This document shows positions 8,227 through 17,074 of a stretch of 64,000 bases of DNA, in pieces. Source of the DNA: Cyanidium caldarium. Taxonomy: Eukaryota > Rhodophyta > Bangiophyceae > Cyanidiales > Cyanidiaceae. The DNA lies in contig JANCYW010000020.1 in NCBI GenBank assembly GCA_026184775.1, forward strand, positions 62,001 through 126,000, in the 5' to 3' direction. Position numbers and translations under genes: made by a program. Numbering within the stretch: the first letter of the stretch is position 1; every line of letters starts with the position of its first letter. The notes under the pieces are model-generated. The model worked only from the letters and a program-made list of their open reading frames with translations. It had not been told where the DNA came from and ran no database searches.

Positions 8227-10629
8227 TTATCGTGGCGTCTGAGCCACATGCCCATCCGGCACATCCACAAACTCCATATCGGTGCCCGGTCGTACCCACG
8301 CCCGATCACAGCGGTAATACCCGCGCCGCTCAAACTGAATCACCGTGTCGGCCGACAACAACCGCACATTCACATCGGCCAGCGCCGACACCACCGTCTT
8401 CGACTCGGCATTCGGAATGGCGTGGTCGCGGATATCGTCGCCGTCCTCCAACTTGTCCTTGCGCAGCAGCGGGCCGTAGTGGATCAGCTGCACCGGCACC
8501 AGATCGGGCACGGCGGCCAACCAGGTGAACTTTTTGGTGCGCTTAAAGTCGCGATGCTCGGGCAGGTACTCGCCCTCCAGACACCGCTCATCTGCTCGCA
8601 CTTGCGTCACCCGCACATTGCCCAGATCCATCAGGGTGACGATCTCCTCCACAGCGACGCTAGCGGCGTCCTCCGGCTCCAACAACACTTCGTCGGCCAG
8701 CAACAGCGCCTTGTTGCCGCACGCCGGGTTCTTGCGATGTCGCGGCACCGTCCGTATCACCGTGCGCACCACCGCGGCGGTCCCGTCGACGTGACGGACG
8801 ACCGAGTTCCCAGCGGCATGCTGCTGCTGCTCCTTGTCCTGATGCACCACACCGCGCACGCGGAGTCGCCAATGACCTTGGCGCACGATTGCGGTATGCC
8901 GTGGCGCTATCGGATCGATCACCCGCTTGTTCATCGTCCAGATCTTGTCCCACTGTTGCACGGTGATGTTGCGACTGGGACCCTGCGACAGGATAAACGC
9001 CCGCAACGCATCCACCTGCATACCGCGCCGCAGCACGCCGCGCACGGTGGGCATGCGCGGGTCATCCCACCCGTCCACGTACCCGTGCGCCACCAGCCAG
9101 GTGAGTTTGCGCTTGCTCAGCACCGTGTGCACGAAACTCAACCGCGAGTACGTCCACACCGTCGGGCAGCGCAGACCGGCCGCTTCGCACACCCATCGGT
9201 ATTGTGCCTCGCGGTCCTGATACTCGCTGGTGCGCAGCGCGTGGGTGACGCCCTCCAGCGAGTCCACAATCGGACAGGCAAAGTCGTACGACGGGTACAC
9301 CCGATACTGCCGGCCGGTGCGGTGGTGCTCCACGGGCACCGGCTCGATGGCGGCGGATGTCGCTGCCGTCGTCTCTGCGGGGGTGACAGCGGCCGCGGCG
9401 GCGGTGCGATAGATCACCGGGTCCCGCAACGAGGCGTTCTTGGCCTGCATGTCGATCTTGGCGCGCACACAACAACCGGCCGCCGCGGCATCACCGCTCT
9501 GCATGGCCTGCCACAGCCGTAAATTCTCCTCCACCGACTGATTTCGGTACGCACTGTCGATGCACTGGAGTCGCTGTTCGCGCATCTGCTCCACCGGCGT
9601 GCGATCCACGTACGCCTGGCCGCGGCGCAGAAAGCGCTCGCACCACTCCAGCAACACCGCAAAGTAGTCGCTGGTCCATTCGATGCGATCCGGTTGCACG
9701 CCCAGCGCCCGGCAGTCCGCCAAGATGCTCTCCTCGTACTCCTGCTTCTCCTTGCTCGGGTTGGTGTCGTCAAAGCGCAGCAAGAGTCGCCCGCCGTACA
9801 CTTTGGCGAAATAATCGTTGAGCAGCAGCGCTTTGGTGTGGCCGATGTGCAGATAGCCGGACGGCTCGGGCGGGAAACGCGTCACCACCCGGTCGTATTC
9901 GGCACCGGGCAGGCCGATGTCAAACGATCCGCTGGCCTTGGCCAGTCGCATCACGTTGTCCCAGCCGCTGACCGCCGCCGACGCCGCCTCCTGCGCCCGC
10001 GCAGTGCACGCCTCCACATAGGGCAGGCTCTCGATGAAGAGCAGCCAGCGGGAGAAGGCGCGATACTGACTGCGCAGCTTGCGCAGCGTATCCGCCGGTA
10101 GCACCCAGTCCAGCTCTTGTGCGGCGGCGTCCGTCGGAGTGTGGTGCTTATCAGGTGGCGGTCTGCGCTTGCGCTGATTCCGCAAGCGGGCGTAAGCATA
10201 AAAGTCGGCCAGCGTGGGCTCGTACCCCGCCAGAAACGAGTGGTCCATCAAGTGCGCATCCATCTGCCGCACCAGTTTCTCTATGGCATCGGACGGGGAC
10301 GGTGCCTGCGCGACGGCCACAAACCCCGTCGACAGCTGTTCCAGCCAGCGATCCACCTGCGCCCGTTCCGCCTCGTCGGCGCCGTACACGTGCCGCAACG
10401 ACGGCAACGCCGTCGCCATCTCCAACGCTAATAGGCGCGCCGCCGCCACATCGCCGCTGTGCGTGGTGTCGCCCTGGATCCAGCGCGGCACGGCCGTCTC
10501 CGCGCTCCACTCCACCGCCGACGAAGACGATCGCAACGGCACGCCGTACGCCTCCCGCAGCGCCACCAGGATAGCCGACGCCGTCAGCTGCCCTTCAGAA
10601 GGCAATTGGATCGTAGGTTGAACCGTCAT
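8227..10629 (-). CDS. Cytosolic-type glutamyl-tRNA synthetase with N-terminal GST-like domain
   Basis: This class I enzyme charges tRNA-Glu in the cytosol. The 800-residue protein has the HIGH motif (PSGYLHIGHTKALL, about residue 262), RFDDTNPSKEKQEYEESIL, YPSYDFACPIVDSLEGVTHA, and a KMSKS-equivalent VLSKRKLTW. The stretch ILSQGPSRN and KRVIDPIAPRHTAIV is that of eukaryotic GluRS, as in the Glu half of EPRS, rather than GlnRS. The C-terminal anticodon-binding barrels end in RRGYYRCDRAW and VDVPDGHV. Residues 60-150 look like a GST C-terminal domain (FLAGYEPTLADFYAYARL), which in yeast and animals docks the enzyme to partner proteins. The start at 10629 is the only good one. Confidence 0.93.
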   Translation of the reverse strand: MTVQPTIQLPSEGQLTASAILVALREAYGVPLRSSSSAVEWSAETAVPRWIQGDTTHSGDVAAARLLALEMATALPSLRHVYGADEAERAQVDRWLEQLSTGFVAVAQAPSPSDAIEKLVRQMDAHLMDHSFLAGYEPTLADFYAYARLRNQRKRRPPPDKHHTPTDAAAQELDWVLPADTLRKLRSQYRAFSRWLLFIESLPYVEACTARAQEAASAAVSGWDNVMRLAKASGSFDIGLPGAEYDRVVTRFPPEPSGYLHIGHTKALLLNDYFAKVYGGRLLLRFDDTNPSKEKQEYEESILADCRALGVQPDRIEWTSDYFAVLLEWCERFLRRGQAYVDRTPVEQMREQRLQCIDSAYRNQSVEENLRLWQAMQSGDAAAAGCCVRAKIDMQAKNASLRDPVIYRTAAAAAVTPAETTAATSAAIEPVPVEHHRTGRQYRVYPSYDFACPIVDSLEGVTHALRTSEYQDREAQYRWVCEAAGLRCPTVWTYSRLSFVHTVLSKRKLTWLVAHGYVDGWDDPRMPTVRGVLRRGMQVDALRAFILSQGPSRNITVQQWDKIWTMNKRVIDPIAPRHTAIVRQGHWRLRVRGVVHQDKEQQQHAAGNSVVRHVDGTAAVVRTVIRTVPRHRKNPACGNKALLLADEVLLEPEDAASVAVEEIVTLMDLGNVRVTQVRADERCLEGEYLPEHRDFKRTKKFTWLAAVPDLVPVQLIHYGPLLRKDKLEDGDDIRDHAIPNAESKTVVSALADVNVRLLSADTVIQFERRGYYRCDRAWVRPGTDMEFVDVPDGHVAQTPR

Positions 10630-11084
10630 GGGCAGTATGGAACGAATCGATCCCTCTCCGACAACTGAAGTGCTCCTCGCTACCGTCCATCAAACTCGTT
10701 ACCGCCGTTGTTGCCCGTGCGCACGATGTCGCCGATCATCGCGCCGACGTCCTGCGAGGGAGCGTCGTCCCTTTCGGGAGACGACTTTCGCTCACGAGTT
10801 CGGCTCTGATCGCCTCGTCCACGCTTCCGGCGCTTCACGTCAGGGTAGGCGCGCGCACACACACGACAAGGTCTTTCATGCGGTCGCGGCTGTTGTTTCT
10901 GTCGGCTTGTGCGCGCACGTCCGGTTATCGTTATCGTTGGTGGCCGCATTCGGGACGGGTTGCGTCGCGCCCGCAACGCGCGATTTCGTCGCGGACTGCA
11001 CACCCCACCACCACCACCACCACCACCACCACCACCACCACCACCAAACTACCGCACTTCACCGCTTCCCGCCTCCATTTACAC
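10630..11084. promoter_or_regulatory. Divergent promoter region between GluRS and BolA genes
   Basis: This 455-bp gap serves both genes. It ends in fourteen CCA triplets at 11005-11046 and a short pyrimidine-rich leader. From 10878 it is also open in the BolA frame and may encode an optional targeting peptide (see the BolA entry). Confidence 0.5.
11005..11046 (+). repeat. (CCA)14 trinucleotide repeat
   Basis: Fourteen perfect CCA units lie just before the BolA core ATG. If the upstream start at 10878 is used, they encode a threonine tract between a presequence-like segment and the BolA domain; otherwise they are leader sequence. Confidence 0.95.
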
Positions 11085-11366
11085 ATGAGCACTGCTGCTG
11101 GGCAACCGGAGGGCGGCATGTTGGCGCTGTTGGAGCGGCGGATCCGCGAGGCACTGGAGCCGGACTCGGTGCAGGTGTTGCCGGTTTTCGACGACGACCC
11201 CAACGGATCGCACGTGCGCATTCGCGTCATCGGTGCCTGCTTCGAGGGCAAGCGTCCGGTGGCGCGGCACCAGATGGTCTACAAGGCCATCTGGAAGGAG
11301 ATGGAGGCCGGGATGGTGCACGCGGTGGACTCGCTCGAGGCGCTCACTCCTAGCGAGGCATCCTAG
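11085..11366 (+). CDS. BolA family protein
   Basis: BolA proteins pair with monothiol glutaredoxins in iron-sulfur cluster delivery or iron sensing. The 93-residue core holds the family fold: an N-terminal helix (LERRIREALEPDSVQVL), strand VRIRVIGACFEGKR, the conserved RHQMVYKAIWKEM helix with its His, and VHAVDSLEALTPSE with the second conserved His. It has no Cys in the loop that supplies a cluster ligand in Bol2. In frame upstream, from an ATG at 10878, 69 more codons would add an Arg/Ser-rich peptide without acidic residues plus a Thr tract, which resembles an organelle presequence. The core start is annotated; dual targeting by start choice is possible. Confidence 0.85.
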   Translation: MSTAAGQPEGGMLALLERRIREALEPDSVQVLPVFDDDPNGSHVRIRVIGACFEGKRPVARHQMVYKAIWKEMEAGMVHAVDSLEALTPSEAS

Positions 11367-11711
11367 AGAGGGAGGGGAGAGGAGGCGGTCAGGATGAAAG
11401 GGGCGTGTGTGCGTGCCAATGCCTATGCGGGCGCTCGATATTCCCGAGGGCGGCGTAGGAGAAGGAGGCGACGCCGGGATGCTTTGGCGGGAGGTTGCCT
11501 CTGACGTTCCGCCGTCCGTGACACCGCCCACGCTGTGTGACATTTTCGGTCCTGCAGATCGTCGCGCGCCCGCTCTCTCGGCACCACGACGACCACTTCG
11601 CGACGCCCGCGCTTCCTCTCTCCCGCTGCGCTTTCCCCGGTCTCTGCCCCTTTACCGTCGCTTCTTCACCCTGATTCGCTCATCTCTCTTTCGTTTCTAT
11701 GCACCGCCATT
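11367..11711 (+). other. Intergenic region with a pyrimidine-rich leader
   Basis: This 345-bp gap lies between two plus-strand genes. Its last 90 bases are strongly C/T-rich (for example CTCATCTCTCTTTCGTTTCT near 11680) just before the NDUFAF2 start. No RNA gene or other element is seen. Confidence 0.4.
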
Positions 11712-12272
11712 ATGCGCGTGAGCGTTTGGAGCACTTGGGTGCGCGTGCGCAATTGGATGCAGTCGCGTCAGCTGGTGGGCGTCGACCGGCACGGCAACGA
11801 GTACTATGAAGAGTACCAGGGGCACGGTCTGCCGCTGCGGCGGTTGGTACAGCGCGCTGGGAAGTCGTCGCGGTGGCTGGCCATATCGCGCGGGGATCAC
11901 GCTGGCGAGGGCGCCGACAAGTATCCCGTCCTGTGGTGGCAGTGGCTGGTGCGGGTACGGGACGCGCCGCCGGCGCCAGCCGAGTTGGAACGGTTGGAGC
12001 GGCAGCAGGCGGTGTTGCGGGAGCGGGTGGCGCGGCTGGAGGCGGAGGATGCGAAATTACGGGCGCAGCAAGCGGCTGAGCGCGCCATGCAGGAGCCGGA
12101 GGAGGAAGGCGTGAATGAGCCGACGTTGGAGATCTACCGCGAGGCGGGACGCGCGGCCGCAGCACATGCGGGAGCGGGAGACGGGACGGAGGCGGCCGCG
12201 GCGACAGGTGCAGAGACGTGGACGGGCATGGCCGCCGAGGTATCGCCGCGACGACGTCGACGACGCGTGTGA
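11712..12272 (+). CDS. NDUFAF2: NDUFAF2-like mitochondrial complex I assembly factor
   Basis: NDUFAF2 (B17.2L, mimitin) is a paralogue of subunit NDUFA12 that sits on late complex I intermediates in mitochondria. The 186-residue protein begins with a short basic helix, then LVGVDRHGNEYYEE, the hallmark of the NDUFA12/NDUFAF2 fold, and later WWQWLVRVRDAPPAPAELERL, matching the WxxWxRxxRxxPPTxEE pattern of NDUFAF2 rather than NDUFA12. A long Glu/Arg-rich coiled-coil segment and an Arg-rich end follow. The start at 11712 follows a pyrimidine-rich leader. It converges with the CNNM-type gene, 67 bp apart. Confidence 0.75.
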   Translation: MRVSVWSTWVRVRNWMQSRQLVGVDRHGNEYYEEYQGHGLPLRRLVQRAGKSSRWLAISRGDHAGEGADKYPVLWWQWLVRVRDAPPAPAELERLERQQAVLRERVARLEAEDAKLRAQQAAERAMQEPEEEGVNEPTLEIYREAGRAAAAHAGAGDGTEAAAATGAETWTGMAAEVSPRRRRRRV

Positions 12273-12339
12273 GGCGTATCACCGGGCAATGACAAATGCG
12301 AGCGTGTCGGGATTGCAGTAGCAACGGTAGTATGCGCGT

Positions 12340-13777
12340 TTAGGCAGCGTCTGGGGATGTGGTGTCCGCCTTGCTGTCGGTGCTTCGCTGCATGGCCGTG
12401 CGCATCGATGGTGGATCGACGTACGTGCCGACCTCGAAGTCGTACTCGAGATACCCGTTCGAATCCGATTCCGTGGCGCTCTCCTCACGACCCGGCTCTT
12501 TTCCCTCCTCGCCCTGTTCCTCGCCCGCGGTTGTTCGCGGTGCGCGCCGCCGCACTTTGCTCTTGGCGTTCCGGGCGGCCGTGCCGCGCCGCTCAATGGT
12601 CGGTGCCGCTCGTCCGGCCGCCGCGCTGGTCGTCGCCACTACCACATTCTCAGCAGGCGACGCCGATTGACTGCTGCCGTACGGCATCGCCGCATCGGAT
12701 GTCGACAACGTGCGCCGGTCCCCGTCGCCATCTTCGTAAACCGCGCTCTCGCTCGCTTCCCGTCGCACATCCTCGCCGTGGCTCTCCGCGCGTCCCGCAT
12801 ACGCCTCCTCATCAATGTCCCGATACCGTATCAGCTGCGGGTCGCGCTGCCGACTCGCCAACAGCTCGTCCGGTATCGAGTAGTGCCACTTGTGGTCGCG
12901 GCCCTTCACCAGCAACGGCCGGTGGCTCCGGTTGTCCACGTACACGTCGGTCTCGTCCAGCACCTCCTCCATGATGATCTCTTCCATGATATCCTCCAGC
13001 GTCACAATGCCGAGCAGCTTGCGATGCCCGCCGTCCTCCGGCCGGTCCAGGCTCTCCACTACGATGGCCATGTGCGAGCGGCCGACCTGGAACTCGTTGA
13101 ACAGATCCAGCAGGTTGCACTCTTGGGAGACGTACACCGGACTGACCACTTTCTTCTTGTGGCTGCGCTTCTTGCGGCGAATGATGGAGCGGATGGGCAG
13201 CGCCTCGTCCGGATCCACCAGCAGCAACTGCTTCACCAGCAGGATGGCCACCACGTTGGCGCGCTCGCCGTCGTAGATGGGAATGCGAGAATGTCCGCGC
13301 CGCAGGATGCGCTTGAGCAGTTGGCGGTCCAGTCGCTCGTCCACCGACAGAGAGAACACATCTTTGGCCGGCGTCATGATCTGGGTCACTTTCTTGGAGG
13401 AGAGGTCCAGCGCGCCGAGCAGGATGTGAGCCTCGTCCGCCGATAACACCCCGAAGCCGCGGCGGGGTACCGATGTTGCAGATTCCAGTAGCTGGGCAGG
13501 CGGGTCCGCATCGGTGCCCGTCTGGTAGGGACGTTCCCAACTGCCGGCCTGCGCACCGCTCGACGACCAGGTGCGCGCGGCGGTGGTTGCCTTGGCGGGA
13601 CCGCCCGTTGTCGGTCGTGTGGGGGAGGAGGAGGAGGAGGCGGCCGTGGGACTGGCGGCCGCATGCGCCGCGCCCTGTGGGGCGCTGTGGGCGCGCGGCA
13701 ACAAGGGATCGCGCTCGCCAGCAGCAACGCGCTGCTCCACCGAAAGCACCCTCTCGCCCTCACTCCCGCGGCCGCCA

Positions 13778-13808
<31 letters not shown>

Positions 13809-14406
13809 TCGCCTCCAGATCCACGCCAATGCTCGAGGTCGGGCCGTGCATCTGAATCAGTGCTTTCAGCCGATCCCGATCATACCCCGTGCGCAATTCC
13901 TTGCCCAGCAACTTGTCTAGCGCCCACGCCATCGGCCACGCCACCGGCCGGAACAGCATCAGCAACACGCGGGTGAACCCGGCGCTGGCCGCACCCACCT
14001 GCAGCGCGTACCGACTACTCACCGCCTGCGGCAGCACCTCGCCGAACAGCACCACACTCACCACCGACAGCACCAGCGCCAGGTACCCGCCCGGGTACAG
14101 CACGTCCAGCACCAGCGGCAGCAGCTCGTTGGCCACTGTGTTCATCAGAATCAGCGTCACCAACAACTGGTTGCCCCGCGCTCGCAACGGCGCAATCGCC
14201 CGAGCCGCCTCACGCTCTTTCACGGTGGTGCCCGATACCGACAGCAGCTCCAGTTGAAACATGTCCAGCGACATGAGCCCCAGCGTCAGGCCCGCCATCA
14301 TCGCGCCCATCGCCACGCAACCGACCGCCAGCAACCACAGAAGCGGTCGCGGAACCGCGTGCAGCCATGAAGCGGTATGGGACTGAACGTCGCCGTCCAT
14401 ACGCAT
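12340..14406 (-). CDS. CNNM/DUF21-CBS membrane transporter (Mam3/CorC family)
   Basis: Members of this family move or sense Mg2+ and other divalent metals at the plasma or vacuolar membrane. The 688-residue protein starts with a DUF21 transmembrane domain (about 15-175) with the typical segments MAGLTLGLMSLDMFQLELLS, MNTVANELLPL and VLFGEVLPQAV. A Gly/Ser-rich linker follows, then a CBS pair: VTQIMTPAKDVFSLS, RGHSRIPIYDGE, HMAIVVESL and LGIVTLEDIMEEIIMEE. The C-terminal 180 residues are low in complexity and end in Arg-rich and acidic patches. The linker contains a Gly tract coded by a GCC repeat near 13780-13807. The start at 14406 (with a second Met at 14400) leaves a short lead before the first helix; codons upstream look non-coding. 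Confidence 0.87.
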
Positions 14407-14741
14407 CCAGTGGGGTATTTTGCGGCGACAGCGCGCGCTGCCGATACCCTGACGATGGACGCAGGCGACCGCTGAAGCGAGACGGAAGGGCAGACGCTGC
14501 GCACTTCTGGCAACTGCCCTCCTGCCGTGTGAAAACGCGGGTGCCCGCGTGGATGCATCCCCGCGCATGGCATACAAGGGAATCGGCCGCTGGGGCCTCG
14601 CGAGAGCATCGCGCGAGCAGGTCGGAGGACGTTTGGCGGTCTGCCGCCATCGTCACGACGCCGCCCGCTCCGTCGCTTCGGCCTCCTCATGAACAGTCAC
14701 AACTCGGCTGACTGGCACTGGCTTCATTTCCTCCGCGTCTC
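14407..14741. promoter_or_regulatory. Divergent promoter region between CNNM-type and mL53 genes
   Basis: A 335-bp gap serving both genes. The plus-strand side ends in a C/T-rich stretch (CTTCATTTCCTCCGCGTCTC) that touches the mL53 start codon. Nothing else is evident. Confidence 0.4.
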
Positions 14742-15092
14742 ATGGGAGTGCTGAACCGCACCATGCGGCGCATCAAGGCGCCGCGGAACCTGTTCCGCTC
14801 GCTGCGGGCGTGCCGCATCGAATGGGACCCGTTCGACGACCGCTCCACGGCGGCACGCGAACTGTTGCGGCAGTTGTCGGGTAAACGCGTGCGCCAGGGC
14901 AATCCGGACCTGCGCTTGGAGACAATTATGCAGGACGGACAGCGTGCCGAGGCTGTGGCGCGGGTGCACCTGGAGTTTGTGACCGGCGAGAAGCGCGTGC
15001 TGGACGCCAGCGGCATGACGTTTCGGGACGTGCGCGATGAGATCGCCGCAGTGGCCATGAAGGACCCGACGCGGTGGATGAAGGAGAGTTGA
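14742..15092 (+). CDS. MRPL53: Mitochondrial large-subunit ribosomal protein mL53-like
   Basis: A 116-residue basic protein. The pattern IEWDPFDDRSTAARELLRQL, then VRQGNPDLRLETIMQ, and VHLEFVTGEKRVLDASGMTF matches mL53 (MRPL53, yeast Mrpl44), a small thioredoxin-fold protein of the mitochondrial large ribosomal subunit: a short strand with a Pro-Phe, a helix with Ala-Arg, and a strand of the V-F-G/K-RL type. The short N-terminus with several Arg can serve as an import signal. The family is weakly conserved, so the call rests on pattern and size. Confidence 0.6.
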   Translation: MGVLNRTMRRIKAPRNLFRSLRACRIEWDPFDDRSTAARELLRQLSGKRVRQGNPDLRLETIMQDGQRAEAVARVHLEFVTGEKRVLDASGMTFRDVRDEIAAVAMKDPTRWMKES

Positions 15093-15194
15093 GTGGGTAC
15101 GGAGGCGGCAACTGCGCAGACGATGTCCGACATTTGGTGGCGTTTTTCTTTCTCGTCCGGGGGCTCGGCATCCGCGCGTTGGGTGCTCATCGGC

Positions 15195-15833
15195 TTACGG
15201 ACGGCCGTATCGTAAAGCGGCTCGAAACGCTTCCAACACTTGTCTCTCGTCCGCCACGTGCATGGTGGAAAAGTGTTCTCGCACCGCCCGTGCCATATGC
15301 TCCTTGCTGGTGGCCTTGTCGGCGTCGAGCTCGATGCGAAAGTGTCGCAGGTACTTGCGGAGGGAGGTCTTGCGGATCTTACGAAAGTCCAGGAGCGGCG
15401 GTTGCACTGGCGGAGGCGGAGACGTTGGTGATGGCCCGGCCGCTGCATCGCCAGCGCGGCCCGAATACGCTATACCGATGCCGGGCATCGTGCCAGCGTC
15501 GTGAACCGCAGGCGCTGGCCCTCCTGCCGGCCACGACACATAGTGCACTGGATACACCGTCGGCCATCCGTTCGGCGTCTCCGAACGCGGTATCGCCGTG
15601 GGAAACACCGGTCCGGCGCTGACCGCCCCCGGTCCCCACCAGGGCGCCGCTGGCGGAACCCCGTTGACCGCCGGCGGCACAGCCGCTGCGTGCGGCGCCC
15701 GCAATCCATTCGACGCGCCGCTAGCCGCAGCCTCCAGGTGCGCAGTCGGCGCCGCGGGAGCAGCCCCGGGCCCCGCCGCGCGCTCCCCACGACCGTCCGT
15801 TTCCCCGTCCGGACGCGTCCATGAATCGCTCAT
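15195..15833 (-). CDS. SAP30-like Sin3-binding protein of a histone deacetylase complex
   Basis: The C-terminal 65 residues (about 145-212) read LDFRKIRKTSLRKYLRHFRI, then DADKATSKEHMARAVREHF, and a final helix. This follows the Sin3-binding domain of SAP30 (L-x-K-L...SLRRY-RHF...ATKEEL...V-RHF), which bridges Sin3 and deacetylases on chromatin. The first 140 residues are Pro/Ala/Gly-rich and probably disordered. The zinc-finger-like N-terminal part of animal SAP30 is not seen. The start at 15833 is chosen because upstream codons look like leader. It converges with the mL53 gene and shares a promoter region with TRM9. Confidence 0.58.
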   Translation of the reverse strand: MSDSWTRPDGETDGRGERAAGPGAAPAAPTAHLEAAASGASNGLRAPHAAAVPPAVNGVPPAAPWWGPGAVSAGPVFPTAIPRSETPNGWPTVYPVHYVSWPAGGPAPAVHDAGTMPGIGIAYSGRAGDAAAGPSPTSPPPPVQPPLLDFRKIRKTSLRKYLRHFRIELDADKATSKEHMARAVREHFSTMHVADERQVLEAFRAALRYGRP

Positions 15834-16147
15834 TGGCAGACCTCTTCCCCGCAACCGCTGCCAAACATGTGCCCCGTGATTGTAGGGTGTGATTTGGGCG
15901 ACGATGCGGTGGCGCGTGCACGGCGACGGTGAGGCAAACGATACGGGAGTGACGAGCACCTCGACCGTCCGCTCGGTGCCCGCCGCGCGGTGGCGCGCAT
16001 GTCGGTCGCGCCCGTCGCCGTGGAGTCGTCGAGTCGCCCGTCGAGGAATACTATGCTCGGGAGTTCATCTAACCAGAACTCGCTCAAAAGACGAGTGCGC
16101 TGAGTGTAGCGTGCAATGTCGCTTGAATATACTGTCGCGAGAACTCG
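15834..16147. promoter_or_regulatory. Divergent promoter region between SAP30-like and TRM9 genes
   Basis: A 314-bp gap that holds both promoters. No repeat or RNA gene is seen in it. Confidence 0.4.
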
Positions 16148-17074
16148 ATGAGCACTCCCGACGCTGCCGAAGAGCAGCACACCGCTGAGCAGACGGGGGA
16201 CCGACTCGCCGACTCGCCACAGGAGTCTGATTCCGCTGCCGTTGCGCTGGAACGCACTTACGTGCATCACGTTTACGACCGCATCGCCGAGCACTTTAGC
16301 GCCACGCGGTATGCACCGTGGCCTCCCGTGCAGGCGTTCATCGAGCGGCTCCCGGTGGGTGCGTTGCTGTTGGACGTAGGGGCGGGCAACGGTAAGTATG
16401 CCGGCTGCAGTGTGGCCGCCGGTCACTACTATGTAGGCACGGACCGGTGCACGCCTCTATTGCAGCTGGCGCAATGTCGTTGGGGCGCGTCAACCGATGC
16501 CGCCAGCTCTTCGCGATGTCCCGGCGGCTGGTCGGCGGAATGGGTGATCGCGGATGCCCTGCAGCAGCCGTTCCGAGACGGCCTCGTCGATGCGGCAATG
16601 AGCATTGCCGTCTTGCATCACTTCCATACAGCACAACGGCGCTTGCACGGCGTCATCGAGCTGCTGCGACAAGTGCGCGCCGGCGGCTGCGGACTGGTGT
16701 ACGTGTGGACCGAGGCCGGTCTGCCGGCCAGGCTGCGACAACGCGCGCAACGAACCGCCGACGGCTGGTTGTTGCCATGGCATCACCGTCAGGAGAGTGC
16801 TGGCATGGCACCGTGCTCGGGCGCCGCGCCTGGTCGACGATATCAACGCTTTTACCACCTGTTCGCGGCCGGTGAGCTGCGCGCCCTGGTGGAAACGGCC
16901 GCCCGGGCACTGGAATCATCCTCGCCGACGCCAACGACCACGGTACATGTCGTGCGCGCCGGCCCCGATCGCGAAAACGACATGGTCGAGTTCCGCATGG
17001 CACCGCTCGCCGCACCTGGGCGCGAGACGCCGCATCACTGCCCCCCTCCACACGGCCTTCATCGCGCCAAATAG
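16148..17074 (+). CDS. TRM9: TRM9/ALKBH8-type tRNA wobble-uridine methyltransferase
   Basis: With TRM112, TRM9 completes mcm5U at the tRNA wobble position by methylating the carboxymethyl group, using S-adenosylmethionine. The 308-residue protein has the family opening YVHHVYDRIAEHFSATRYAPWPPV (split here as YVHHVYDRIAEHF and SATRYAPWP), the SAM site LLDVGAGNGKYAG near residue 75, GTDRC, the acidic-loop segment ADALQQPFRDGLVDAAMSIA with VLHHF, and RYQRFYHLFAAGELRALVE near the end. It is a stand-alone enzyme, with no AlkB or RNA-binding domain. Its last 16 bases overlap the end of the convergent NDUFA9-like gene. Confidence 0.85.
   Translation: MSTPDAAEEQHTAEQTGDRLADSPQESDSAAVALERTYVHHVYDRIAEHFSATRYAPWPPVQAFIERLPVGALLLDVGAGNGKYAGCSVAAGHYYVGTDRCTPLLQLAQCRWGASTDAASSSRCPGGWSAEWVIADALQQPFRDGLVDAAMSIAVLHHFHTAQRRLHGVIELLRQVRAGGCGLVYVWTEAGLPARLRQRAQRTADGWLLPWHHRQESAGMAPCSGAAPGRRYQRFYHLFAAGELRALVETAARALESSSPTPTTTVHVVRAGPDRENDMVEFRMAPLAAPGRETPHHCPPPHGLHRAK

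Noticed and set aside
8248-9522. A 424-codon plus-strand open frame opposite the glutamyl-tRNA synthetase
   Set aside because: Antisense shadow of an unmistakable synthetase.
12455-12464. A GTTCGAATCC sequence, like a tRNA B box
   Set aside because: It lies inside the coding sequence of the CNNM-type gene and no acceptor stem or D arm can be paired around it.
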